A stretch of DNA of 41,199 nucleotides from Modestobacter marinus. Lineage in GTDB: Bacteria; Actinomycetota; Actinomycetes; Mycobacteriales; Geodermatophilaceae. Both the position numbers and the translations under genes were made by a program. The DNA lies in assembly GCF_019799945.1 (NCBI RefSeq), contig NZ_JABGCH010000036.1:1-41199 (forward strand), given 5' to 3'. The notes under the pieces were generated by a model that did not search any database, had not been told where the DNA came from, and saw only the letters and a list, made by a program, of their open reading frames with translations. Shown here in pieces: positions 8,655 to 17,500 of this stretch. The first letter of the stretch is position 1, and every line of letters begins with the position of its first letter.

Positions 8655-9095
8655 ATGGCCCGTCAAGACCCACTCCGCAAATTCCGCTTCCGGCTGGAGA
8701 TCGACGGTATCGAGCAGGCGGCGTTCTCTGAGGTGACGATCGGCGACCTAGCGAGCGACCCGATCGACTACCGGGAAGGCGATGAGATCCCGACCGTCCG
8801 AAAGCTCAGCGGTCTGACGAAGTACGCCAACGTCACGTTGAAGTGGGGCATCACCGACTCGGTCGAGCTTGCCGAATGGCACCAGCAGATCGTCGGGGGC
8901 GCCACTCTGCTCACCGACATCCGCAAGACCGTGGTCATCCGAATCCAGGACGAGGCGGGCACCGACAAGGCGGCCTTCGAGGTCACCCGGGCCTGGCCGT
9001 GCAAGTACGACCCGAGCGACCTCAACGCGACCGGGAACGAAGTCGCCATCGACTCCCTCGAGCTCTGCAACGAGGGCATCCGGCGAATTCAGTAA
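8655..9095 (+). CDS. Tail tube protein 1 (gp19/Hcp-like)
   Basis: A 146-aa inner-tube protein. RQDPLRKFRFRLEIDGIEQA and FSEVTIGDLASDPIDYREGD are the typical opening, followed by LSGLTKYANVTLKWGITDS, and the end is DSLELCNEGIRRIQ. This matches the phage T4 gp19-like tube family found in eCIS (Pvc1/Pvc5 type). It stacks as hexamers inside the sheath. A second tube paralogue lies at 9668; the two differ clearly in sequence, so one probably forms the bulk tube and the other the baseplate-proximal layer. The ribosome-binding site is at 8636-8646. Confidence 0.93.
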   Translation: MARQDPLRKFRFRLEIDGIEQAAFSEVTIGDLASDPIDYREGDEIPTVRKLSGLTKYANVTLKWGITDSVELAEWHQQIVGGATLLTDIRKTVVIRIQDEAGTDKAAFEVTRAWPCKYDPSDLNATGNEVAIDSLELCNEGIRRIQ

Positions 9096-9120
9096 ACGGA
9101 CTCAGTAGCGAGGAGCTGCC

Positions 9121-9477
9121 ATGTTCGCGACCGAGATCGACTTCACCCTGCCGAAGGGCTATCTCGACCCGGACGGGGTGTTGCACACCGAGGGTGTGAT
9201 GCGGCTGGCGACGGCCGCGGACGAGATCCTGCCCCTCAAAGACCCACGCGTGCAGCAGAACCCGGCCTACCTGACGATCATTGTGCTGGCCCGCGTGATC
9301 ACCCGCCTCGGTGCGGTGCGCGACGTCAACACCAAGGTGGTCGAAGGGCTGTTCGCCAGCGATCTGAACTATCTGCAGAAGCTGTACGAACAGCTCAACC
9401 TCGAGGATCTCGATGCGGTCGAGCCCGCCGTCGACCACCCTTCTTCGCCGGGTTTCCAGATCGTGGGAAACCCATGA
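9121..9477 (+). CDS. Phage tail assembly protein (small, eCIS conserved)
   Basis: A 118-aa protein starting MFATEIDFTLPKGYLDPDG with GVMRLATAADEILPL and VLARVITRLGAVRDVNTKVV. This is the pattern of the small tail assembly family (gp41-like) that sits between tube genes in actinobacterial and cyanobacterial eCIS. The start is supported by GAGGAG at 9109-9114. Its stop overlaps the next ATG (ATGA), pointing to coupled translation with the 60-aa protein, in the manner of tail assembly chaperone gene pairs of phages. The chaperone role is inferred. Confidence 0.8.
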   Translation: MFATEIDFTLPKGYLDPDGVLHTEGVMRLATAADEILPLKDPRVQQNPAYLTIIVLARVITRLGAVRDVNTKVVEGLFASDLNYLQKLYEQLNLEDLDAVEPAVDHPSSPGFQIVGNP

Positions 9478-9656
9478 GGGCTTATCCCGTCGACGAGCTC
9501 TTCGAGGAGATGGCCTTCATCGCCTACCACTTCCACTGGGCGCGGACCGAGCTGATGGCGTTGGAGCACGGCGAGCGGCGCCGGTGGTGCGAGGAGATCT
9601 CCGCGATCAACCGGCAGCTCTCCGGGTCCCCGAGCAATCCCTTCGAGATCGCCTGA
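9474..9656 (+). CDS. DUF6760-like small protein
   Basis: A 60-aa protein, MRAYPVDELFEEMAFIAYHF with a central HWARTELMALEHGERRRWC and INRQLSGSP near the end. Short proteins of this shape (an E(M/V)AFxAYHFHW-like core with a helical HGERRRW segment) sit between the assembly protein and the second tube gene in many eCIS clusters. It overlaps its upstream neighbour by 4 nt and contributes part of the ribosome-binding site for the next gene. Comparison with phage GpE-type assembly proteins is by position and size only. Confidence 0.75.
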   Translation: MRAYPVDELFEEMAFIAYHFHWARTELMALEHGERRRWCEEISAINRQLSGSPSNPFEIA

Positions 9657-9664
9657 GGAGGTGA
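9655..9664 (+). promoter_or_regulatory. Strong ribosome-binding site for tube protein 2
   Basis: GAGGAGGTGA ends 3 nt before the ATG at 9668 and overlaps the stop of the 60-aa gene. It is one of the best Shine-Dalgarno matches in the operon, fitting a highly expressed structural subunit. Confidence 0.6.
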
Positions 9665-9667
9665 CAC

Positions 9668-10093
9668 ATGGCTCGACCCGATCCCTATCGGGCGTTTCGC
9701 TTCATCGTCGAATTCGACGGCACCGAGGCGGGCGGATTCCAGTCGGTTTCCGGCATCGATCGCCAGACCACGGTCGAGCCTTATCACGAAGGCGGCGTCA
9801 ACGAGTTCGAGCACCAGTTCGTCGTCAAGACCACCTATCCGCCGCTGGTCCTGAAGCGCGGACTCGTCGACGCCATGCTGTGGGACTGGCACCAGGACGT
9901 CATCGCGGGCACGGTCGTGCGGCGGACGATCTCGGTGGTCCTGTTGGACGACGCCCGCGACGAGGTTTGGCGCTGGATCTGTGAGAACGCCTACCCCACC
10001 AAGTGGACCGGCGGCGAACTCGACGCGCTGTCCGCGGCCGTGGCCACGGAGGCGGTCGAGTTCGCCCATCGCGGAATCACTCGGCAGGCATGA
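9668..10093 (+). CDS. Tail tube protein 2 (gp19/Hcp-like)
   Basis: A 141-aa protein with the tube-family opening MARPDPYRAFRFIVEFDGTE, AGGFQSVSGIDRQTTVEPYH, the core YPPLVLKRGLVDAMLWDW and the typical tail AVATEAVEFAHRGI. It is the paralogue of the 8655 product. The GFQSVSG motif and VLKRG segment are characteristic of the second eCIS tube gene, just upstream of the baseplate genes, so I infer the tube-baseplate junction layer. Its stop overlaps the next ATG (ATGA). Confidence 0.92.
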   Translation: MARPDPYRAFRFIVEFDGTEAGGFQSVSGIDRQTTVEPYHEGGVNEFEHQFVVKTTYPPLVLKRGLVDAMLWDWHQDVIAGTVVRRTISVVLLDDARDEVWRWICENAYPTKWTGGELDALSAAVATEAVEFAHRGITRQA

Positions 10094-11430
10094 TGATCGG
10101 CCGCCTCCCCGTCCGGCCCCTGCCCATGGGCAGGCACTCCGCCCCCAGCCGCACGCTGGAGGTGCGGTACCCGGCGCCCCGGTTCGGTCATCGACCGCTC
10201 TCCCTGGTGTTCCGCCGACCCCCGACCGCGCAGGCCCCGCCGCGGCCCTCCGCCGGGCCGCCCATCGAGGTGTCGGTGCACTTCGCCGTCCTGCTCCACT
10301 GGGCCGACCGGCTGCGGCTGATCGTGCAACAGGCCGTGGCGCCTGCGCCGCTGCCGCCGATTGCGCCGCGCCTGCTGACCCGCGGGCCCGTCGAGCCTGC
10401 AGCGCGGACGACTGCACCGCGGCCGGATCCGCCGGGCAGCCTCCTCGCCTGGCCACGCCCCGCCCCGATGGAGGGCGCGCCGGGCGTCGCTGGGGCAGCC
10501 GCCGCGATGGACCGAACGGTGATCCGGCTCGTCCGCATCCTCGAACACGTGCTGCGCCGGGCTTCGATCGCTCCCGTCGCCGCACGCGTGCCGGCTCTGC
10601 CGCCCGCGCTCGCCCCGATGCGGTGGTATATCGAAAAGCCGGCGGCGGTGGCGCCGCTGACCGTCGGCCGGGCCGGGCCATGGCAGGCGCGGCCAAGAGG
10701 GACGGGCCGGCCGCAACCGATGCGCCCGGAACGCGTCGCCGGACCGCCGCTCGTCCGGGCCTCCGCCGCGCCTGCCGCCTCGGCCACGGCGCCGCCGGTC
10801 CGCGGTCAGCGGGCAGCCACCGACCTCAGGCCGGAACCGGCCCGCCGCCCCGACACCGCACGTCGTCGGCCGGGCCGCCCGCGGCCCGCCGCCGATGTCG
10901 CCGGGACGCCGGGTCGGGCGCCGCGCCGCCCGACCGGGTTCCGACCAGCGTGGTCTGGCGCGCAGCCGCGGATGACCCCAACTGCCGGGCCGATCGGGCT
11001 GATCGGGTCCGGTGCGGCGGCGGAGCACGGGGTGCAGGCCGGGGCGATTCGCCGCCTGCCGACGCCGCAGGCCGGGCCGGAGCCGCATCCGACGACGTCC
11101 GAGCCGCGTCCCCTGGCTAGGCGGACCTTGCTGCACCGACATCCAGGTGCGCCCGACCCGCTCGCCGGCGCACGTCGGACGGGCCGCACGGGCGCGCCAT
11201 CCGTCCACGACGGGATCAGTGCGTGGGCGACCCGGCCGGCCGCACGGATCCACCGGAGGACCCCAGAGGCTCCGGCCGGTCCGAGGCCCGGTTCGGTCGT
11301 GCCGGACGTGCCGGCCGGGCGGCCTGCGCCCAGCTCCCCACCGTTCGACCTCGACCAGCTCGACCGGGATCTGTGGCGGCGGTTCGAGAAGCGGATCCGG
11401 GTGGAACAGCAACGGCGCGGGCGGGGGTGA
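10090..11430 (+). CDS. Proline/alanine-rich eCIS protein with conserved helical ends
   Basis: A 446-aa protein; I choose the ATG overlapping the tube 2 stop. Residues about 55-80 (IEVSVHFAVLLHWADRLRLI) form one predicted helix, and a second short one (MDRTVIRLVRILEHVLRRAS) lies near residues 138-160. Most of the rest is low-complexity Pro, Ala and Arg. The C-terminus, DLDQLDRDLWRRFEKRIRVE followed by QQRRGRG, is of a type common at the end of Pro-rich proteins in actinobacterial eCIS operons between tube 2 and the LysM protein. No enzymatic motif is visible. The role is unknown; a flexible linker or assembly factor at the baseplate is plausible. Confidence 0.75.
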   Translation: MMIGRLPVRPLPMGRHSAPSRTLEVRYPAPRFGHRPLSLVFRRPPTAQAPPRPSAGPPIEVSVHFAVLLHWADRLRLIVQQAVAPAPLPPIAPRLLTRGPVEPAARTTAPRPDPPGSLLAWPRPAPMEGAPGVAGAAAAMDRTVIRLVRILEHVLRRASIAPVAARVPALPPALAPMRWYIEKPAAVAPLTVGRAGPWQARPRGTGRPQPMRPERVAGPPLVRASAAPAASATAPPVRGQRAATDLRPEPARRPDTARRRPGRPRPAADVAGTPGRAPRRPTGFRPAWSGAQPRMTPTAGPIGLIGSGAAAEHGVQAGAIRRLPTPQAGPEPHPTTSEPRPLARRTLLHRHPGAPDPLAGARRTGRTGAPSVHDGISAWATRPAARIHRRTPEAPAGPRPGSVVPDVPAGRPAPSSPPFDLDQLDRDLWRRFEKRIRVEQQRRGRG

Positions 11431-11436
11431 TCGGGA

Positions 11437-12120
11437 ATGGCTCAGGAGTTGGCGAAGGCGACCATCGTCCCGTTGGATGGCGGCGCCGCCCGAACGGCTT
11501 TCGAAGTGTTGTTCAACCCGACCGAGTACAGCGTCGAGTACTCCGCGGCTTTCGCCGAGACCGCGCTGCCCGGCCTCAACAACCCCATCATCCAGTTCGT
11601 CAACGGCAACGCCCAGGTGCTGACCATGGACCTGCTGTTCGACACCTTCACCAACCACGGCAGCAAAGACGTCAGCACGGTGACCAAGCCGTTCATCGAC
11701 ATGGTGTTGATCGACGGGGAGTTGCACGCCCCGCCGCGGGTCGAGTTCCGCTGGGGCGAGTTCGTGTTCACAGCCGTGGTGGAAAAGATCACCCAGCGGT
11801 TCACGATGTTCCGTTCCGACGGCATCCCGGTTCGGGCCACCCTCTCCGTCACCTTCAAGCAGTACCAGACTCTCGCCGACCAGCTCATCAATCCCCGGCG
11901 CAACTCGGCGGACAAGACGAAGCGCCGCGTCTTCGAGGCGCACGACAGCATCTGGCTGCTCGCCGCGCGCGAATACGGGCAGCCCCGTTACTGGCGGCTG
12001 ATCGCCACCGAGAACGACATCGACGATCCCCGGCGTATCGAGCCCGGGCGGGTGTTGGTACTGCCGCCGATCGACCGGGACGAGCAGAGGGAGGCCGCCG
12101 ATGCGGATCGCGGAGCTTGA
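11437..12120 (+). CDS. CIS tube/baseplate protein with LysM-like C-terminus (Pvc7-like)
   Basis: A 227-aa protein. The N-terminal domain (FEVLFNPTEYSVEYSAAFAE, LPGLNNPIIQFVNGNAQVL, LTMDLLFDTFTNH, IPVRATLSVTFKQYQTL) is the contractile-injection-system tube protein N-terminal domain. The C-terminus (DSIWLLAAREYGQPRYWRLI, IEPGRVLVLPPI) resembles a LysM-like module as in gp53-type baseplate proteins. It probably sits on the tube-hub interface. It overlaps the hub gene by 20 nt, suggesting tight co-translation. Confidence 0.9.
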   Translation: MAQELAKATIVPLDGGAARTAFEVLFNPTEYSVEYSAAFAETALPGLNNPIIQFVNGNAQVLTMDLLFDTFTNHGSKDVSTVTKPFIDMVLIDGELHAPPRVEFRWGEFVFTAVVEKITQRFTMFRSDGIPVRATLSVTFKQYQTLADQLINPRRNSADKTKRRVFEAHDSIWLLAAREYGQPRYWRLIATENDIDDPRRIEPGRVLVLPPIDRDEQREAADADRGA

Positions 12121-13207
12121 GCCGAACCTCGGCGCCTTCTACGTACCCGCCTTCGTCATCAAGGTCAGCGGCGAGGACGTGCTGCGCGATTTGTGCCTGG
12201 CGGTCTCGCAGGTCAGCGTCGACCTCAAGGAGAAGGCGGCGGGCCGCTTCTCGTTCACCATCGAGAGCGCGTTCGACTGGAAAGCGGGCGAGTTCCTGGC
12301 CACCCGGAAAAAGGAGCGGATCGACCTGCTCGAGCTGTTCGCGTTCGGGAAGAAGGTCGAGATCGCGGTGGGCTACGGGGGTCCGGCGGAGCTGGCCACG
12401 CCGATGCTGACCGGCGTCGTCACCGAGATCAGCACCGACTTCCAGGCCGGGGGGAGCCCCGCGCTGTCGATCAGCGGCTTCGACGACCTCTACCCGCTGA
12501 CCATCGGCAGGAGCTCCCGGGACTGGGAGAACAAGCCCGACAGCTTCGCGGTGAACGACCTCGTGGAGCCTCTGGTGACCGCCGACGTCCGCCCGACCAC
12601 CCCGGTCAAGCTGCGCATCGACCAGAACAACGAGAGCGACATGGCGTTCGTCGGCAAGCTCGCCGAGCGGAACGGGGCCACGTTCTACTACCGCGACCGG
12701 ACGTTCTACTTCGGCCCCCGCCAGAGCGCCAAGAGCGAGGTCGTCGAGCTGCTGTGGGGCCAGGGCCTGCTCGGGTTCAGCCCGGAAGCGAACCTGTCGC
12801 GCCAGATCACCGAGGTTCAGGTGCACGGCCGGTCGGCGAACAAGGGCGAGGTGATCGTCGGCAAAGCCAAGCGCGGCGACGAGTCGGGGCGCGAGCCGGG
12901 GACCAAGAGCGGTGGGCAGCGCCTCGTCCCGCTGGCGGCCGATCCGGTGCTGCACATGCGCGCCGCCGTCCGCACCCAGGCCGAGGCCGACGCCCGGGCC
13001 AAGGCGGTGCTGGACGACCGGGCCCAGGATTTCGTGACCGGCAGCGGCGAATCGATCGGCGTTCCCTCGATCGTGCCGGACACGACCATCGGCTTGCGCG
13101 GGCTCGGGCGGGCGTTCAGCAGGGACTACCTCGTGGCGGAGGCCACCCACAAGCTCGACCACGGGGGTTACCGCACGAGGTTCACCGTTGCGAGGGCGTC
13201 GATCTGA
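12101..13207 (+). CDS. Baseplate hub protein (phage late control D / gp27-like)
   Basis: A 368-aa protein starting inside the preceding gene. Features are LEPNLGAFYVPAFVIKVSGE, VDLKEKAAGRFSFTIESAFD, IAVGYGGPAELATPMLTGVV, SISGFDDLYPLTIGRSSRDW and MAFVGKLAERNGATFYYRDR, all matching the gpD/gp27-like hub domain that forms the trimeric ring under the tube. The C-terminal part (RAKAVLDDRAQDFVTGSGES) is the usual end of this domain. In PVC the hub and spike are one VgrG-like protein; here they are two genes overlapping at TGATG. Confidence 0.92.
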   Translation: MRIAELEPNLGAFYVPAFVIKVSGEDVLRDLCLAVSQVSVDLKEKAAGRFSFTIESAFDWKAGEFLATRKKERIDLLELFAFGKKVEIAVGYGGPAELATPMLTGVVTEISTDFQAGGSPALSISGFDDLYPLTIGRSSRDWENKPDSFAVNDLVEPLVTADVRPTTPVKLRIDQNNESDMAFVGKLAERNGATFYYRDRTFYFGPRQSAKSEVVELLWGQGLLGFSPEANLSRQITEVQVHGRSANKGEVIVGKAKRGDESGREPGTKSGGQRLVPLAADPVLHMRAAVRTQAEADARAKAVLDDRAQDFVTGSGESIGVPSIVPDTTIGLRGLGRAFSRDYLVAEATHKLDHGGYRTRFTVARASI

Positions 13208-13851
13208 TGGACGCGACACTGTGGCAACCGGCCGCCGAGTCCGAACGGCAGTCCGACGGCTTCCTCGCAGGCCTCGCCGTCGGCGTGGTCACCGACAACC
13301 AGGACCCGGATGACCTGGCGCGCGTGCGGGTGCAGCTGCCGTGGCACATCGGCACCGACACAAGCTACTGGGCCCGCTCGGCCATGCCGCTCGCCGGCGA
13401 CGACCGCGGCACCTACTTCGTCCCCGAGATCGGCGACGAGGTACTGGTCGGGGCCGAGGACGGGGACCCCTCGCACCTGTACGTGCTCGGCATGCTGTGG
13501 AACGGCAAGCAGAAGCCCCCGGTGCAGGGCGACGCCGGAAAGAACAACACTCGGCTGATCAAGAGCCGGTCGGGGCACACCGTCCGCTTCAACGACGACC
13601 CGGCGAAACCCGAGGTCGAGGTGGCGCTGGCCGACGGCAAGCGGATCCTGCTCGACAAGGACACGGTCGTCATCGACGACGCGAACCGCAACGTCATCAC
13701 GTTCACCGCGACCTCGGGAACGATCCAGATCAGCGCCGCGCAGAAGCTCAGCCTGACCGCGCCCACGGTCGCGATCGAGGCCACGACATCGCTGAACGTC
13801 AAGTCGTCGGGAACGCTCGCGCTCAGCGGCTCCCTCGTCCAGATCAACTGA
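13207..13851 (+). CDS. Spike protein (gp5/VgrG C-terminal-like, OB-fold)
   Basis: A 214-aa protein; the ATG at 13207 shares its A with the hub stop. Residues 22-105 form the OB-fold (LAVGVVTDNQDPDDLARVRV, GTYFVPEIGDEVLVGAEDGD, YVLGMLWNGKQKPP). From about residue 120 the chain becomes the repetitive beta-helix needle (short strands such as KRILLDKDTVVIDD, TIQISAAQKLSLTAP, LALSGSLVQIN). It acts as the membrane-piercing spike that carries the PAAR tip encoded 9 nt downstream. Confidence 0.93.
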   Translation: MDATLWQPAAESERQSDGFLAGLAVGVVTDNQDPDDLARVRVQLPWHIGTDTSYWARSAMPLAGDDRGTYFVPEIGDEVLVGAEDGDPSHLYVLGMLWNGKQKPPVQGDAGKNNTRLIKSRSGHTVRFNDDPAKPEVEVALADGKRILLDKDTVVIDDANRNVITFTATSGTIQISAAQKLSLTAPTVAIEATTSLNVKSSGTLALSGSLVQIN

Positions 13852-13860
13852 GGAGACACG

Positions 13861-14157
13861 ATGGGGCAGCCAGCCGCCCGGGTCGGTGACATCACCAGCC
13901 ACGGCACCCCGCTCAGCCTCGGCCCGGGGTGCCCGACCGTGTTGATCGGGGGCAAGCCAGCGTGGCGCGCGGGCGGCGACGCCCACGTCTGCCCGCTGTT
14001 CGACGGGCCGAAGGCGCACGTCGGCGGCGTGCTCGCGGTCGGGAGCGCCACCGTGCTCATCGGCGGCCTGCCCGCCGCGCGCCAGGGCGACCAGGTCGTC
14101 GAGGTGGGCGCGCCCAACAAGATCGCGGTTGGCCTGCCCACCGTGCTGATCGGCTAG
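13861..14157 (+). CDS. PAAR-domain spike tip protein
   Basis: A 98-aa protein made almost entirely of a PAAR fold: MGQPAARVGDITSHGTPL, GCPTVLIGGKPAWRAGGDAH, VGSATVLIGGLPAARQGDQV and GLPTVLIG. PAAR proteins cap the spike as a metal-binding cone; candidate metal ligands are His15, His43 and Cys45, by position in the family. There is no toxin extension, so the tip is structural. GGAG at 13854-13857 supports the start. Confidence 0.95.
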   Translation: MGQPAARVGDITSHGTPLSLGPGCPTVLIGGKPAWRAGGDAHVCPLFDGPKAHVGGVLAVGSATVLIGGLPAARQGDQVVEVGAPNKIAVGLPTVLIG

Positions 14158-14159
14158 CC

Positions 14160-14585
14160 ATGACCGTCAGCGACGACCGACTGGGCCGCGAATTCCTCGG
14201 GGTCGGCTGGGCGTTCCCGCCCCGCATCGACTCCGCAACGGGCCTGCCCGCGCGGGTGTCCTACGAGGAGGACATCCGGCAGTCGATCCTGATCATCCTC
14301 ACCACGGCCAAGGGCGAGCGGGTGATGCGGCCCGACTTCGGCTGCGGCATCCACGACCTCGTGTTCGCGGCGGTCTCCGCCCAGGTCGTCGCGCAGATCG
14401 AGGCGACGGTACGCGACGCGCTGCGCACCTACGAGGCCCGCATCGAGGTCCGCGCGGTGACGGTCGGCACCGCCAACCTGGCGCGAGGCTTCCTCGAAGT
14501 GGTCATCGATTACGAGGTCCGGGCGACCAACCAGCCCGGCAACTTCGTGTACCCGTTCTACTTCCGGGAGTCGGCGAGCCGATGA
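14160..14585 (+). CDS. gp25-like baseplate wedge protein
   Basis: A 141-aa protein. The core, SYEEDIRQSILIILTTAKGE and RVMRPDFGCGIHDLVFA, is the GPW/gp25 signature of a baseplate wedge subunit that starts sheath polymerisation. It begins 2 nt after the PAAR stop and overlaps the next start by ATGA. An upstream open frame overlapping the PAAR gene is rejected as a shadow. Confidence 0.94.
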   Translation: MTVSDDRLGREFLGVGWAFPPRIDSATGLPARVSYEEDIRQSILIILTTAKGERVMRPDFGCGIHDLVFAAVSAQVVAQIEATVRDALRTYEARIEVRAVTVGTANLARGFLEVVIDYEVRATNQPGNFVYPFYFRESASR

Positions 14586-17500
14586 CCACCTATCGGACCC
14601 TCCTCGCGGCAGGCGCCCACCCGACGGTCGATCCCCGTCGGGCCGCGGCGCTGCGGACCTATCTGCGTCGTCTGGCGTCGTCGCTCACGCCGTCCTGGAG
14701 GCCGACCGAAGAACGCGACGATTTCGGCTGGGCCCTGCTCGCGATCGCCGCCCGGCTCGGCGAGGAGACGACCCGGCGGCTGGACCAGACGCCCGAACGG
14801 GACGCGATCGCGTTCTTCGACTTCCTCGGGCTGCCGCCGATGCCACCGCGCGCCGCCACCGGTGTGCTGGCCATGGCGCTGGCCGAGGGCGCGCTCCTTC
14901 CCGTGGTCGCGCCGGTCCGCACGCAGGTCGAGGTGACCGCGGGGGACGACGACGTGCCGTTCGAGACGCTCCACAAGCTGCGGATCGTGCCGGGCCGGAT
15001 CGCCGAACTGGTCGCCGTCGATCCCGCCACCGATCACATCGAGCTGGCTCCGGCGCAGGTCACCGCGCTGGAACGACCCGCGCCGACCCTGGCGGGCTAC
15101 TCGGTGGTGGCCGCCGCGGCCGCGGGCAGCGCGACCCTGCAGCTCAGCCCCACGGTCGGGCTGGCTCCCGAGGACGTCCTGCGCATCGGGACGGCGGCGT
15201 ACCGGATCTCGACGGTCGACAAGAGCTCCGGCATCGTGACCCTCCACGACGAGCTGGAGGCCCCGGTCGCCCCCGACACGACCGTGACCAGGATCGCGAC
15301 GTTCACGTCGTTCACCCTGCGGGACCAGCAGGGGCACGCCTTCTACGTCGGGCACTCCACGCTGTTCGACCTGAAGCAGCGCGCCACGATCTCGCTCGTC
15401 GTCAGGCCGCCGCACCTGGCCCGAGAGCTGGCCCGGCTCGACGTCGACTACGCGATGTGGGGCACGAAGGAGGGCGCGTCCGCGCCCGACTGGCATCCGC
15501 TGGTGCTGCTCGGCACCACCGACGGCACCCTCGAGCTCCGCAAGCCGGACGCGGGCACCGTCGAGGAGGTCGCGGTCGACGGCCGCAAGAGCCGCTGGCT
15601 GCGCGCCCAGCTCCCCGGCCCGGTGAGCCGGCTGCGCAGCCTCAGCTCGCCCGTGGCGCAGATCCAGGTCAGCGTCGCCTCCGCTGAGCCTTCCGAGCCT
15701 GGGCCGACCGCGCCGGCTCCGGCCACGGCCGAAGGCAGCGGCACCATCGCTCAGGCCTTCTACAACGGCACCCCGCTCTCCACGGCGCGCCGGTTCTTCC
15801 CGTTCGGCCCCGAGCCGCTGCGGTTCGACACGTTCGCCCTCGCCGCGCCCGAGGCGCTGTCCAAGAAGGGCGCCACCGCCACGGTGGACATCAGGATGGT
15901 GGACTCTTCGCTGGCCACATTTGACATCGTCACCGTGGCCGCCGCGGCGACCGTTCGCGGCTACGGCGTCGGCCTCAATGGTGATCTCCAGGCGCTGACG
16001 TTCCGCTCCGACGGCGGCCTGCGCTGGAACGCGCTGCCCGCGATCAGCGGCGACGGGCGGCGGATTCTCCTGGCGGGCGCCACCGCGCTCGAGACCGCGA
16101 CGACGGGCACCGACCTGGTGGTCGCCGTCGACCGCACAGCGAAGGTGTGGGCGGCCACGATCAAGCGGACCGACGCGCAGCCGGCGCCGACGGTCGATGT
16201 GGCGTGGAAGGAGCTGCCTGACCTCGAGGCGTCGGCCGACACGGCACTGACGACCACCAACGGTCGGCCGCCTGGTCCGGTCCTCGCGCCTGCGCCGTCC
16301 GCGTCCGAGTTGTCGGCGGTCCTGTTCGGCGTGGCAGGCGGCAAGCTGCACGCGCTGAAGATCCCCAAGACCGCCCCGCCGGTCGGCGGCGTCTGGCAGG
16401 AGGTGGCGGGCGGCGCGGGGCCGACACTGGATGGGGCCTGGCGGCTCACCCCGGTGCAGGGCCCGGACTGGCCCGGGCGTCCGGAAAAGGTCGAGCTGGT
16501 GGCGCTCGCCCCGGACGGCGCCTTGTGGCTGGGCGGGGTCAGCAAGGTCGAGACGACGGCGGACCCGCCGACCGTGACGTGGAACCAGCTGGACGGCGCG
16601 GCTCCCGCGGCCGACGACATCGCGCCCGCCGCCACCCGGTTCCGGCCCCCTGGCGGGGGCGCAGATCGGCTCTGGATCGCCTACGCGCGGCGCGGCGACG
16701 CTGAGGCGAAGCCGCCGACACCACCGACGCTCCAGGGCCTGCTCCGTGTCGGGGAAGGCACACCGTCGCCCCACAACGGCCCGCCGGGTTCGGTGCTGGC
16801 GACGCGGACCGCGCTGCACGCCAACCCGGGCGTGTACAGCACCGACGATCGCCCCGTCACGGTCGGCCTCGGCGCGAACGGCGCGCTCGTCTGGCGGGTC
16901 CCTGACACGATCGACGCCACCCCGCCACCCCCGCGCGAGACGCCGACCGGGCGGCCGCTCCTGCTGCCCGGCGGAACCCCCCGCCCGCCCGAGGTGGTGC
17001 TCGGCGGGACCGAGGAGCGCCTCTTCCGCGCCGCGCTCGTACCGTTGATCGTCGTCGACTACGCGCTGCACAACGTCGTCACGCCGGACAGCAAGGACGC
17101 CCCGCATTGGGTCGAGATCGGCGACCCGCCCACCGCCTTGGTCAAGCTCGACGCGGTGAACCGTCAGTTCGTGCAGGGGACCTTGCGCGTCTACCGGGTC
17201 GACGTCCCGCTCGAGGTCGGCGCATCGCTCACCTTCCTGCAGCGCGTCAAGTCGTCCAAGGGGGACTTCACGGGCACGGTCGACCCGGCCGACCGGACCC
17301 TCGTGACGCTCGACACCGCCGACACGGTCACCAAGGTAGGCGCGCGATTGATCATCGACGAGGTCAGCTACCGGGTGGACGGCATGACCGCTGCCACCCC
17401 GCCGGTCGCCACCCTGTCCACTGCGGTGCTCGGGAACGCAGCCACTGTCGTCTACGAGCCCACCCGACCCATACAGTCGCTGGCGGGTGCCACGGTGCGC

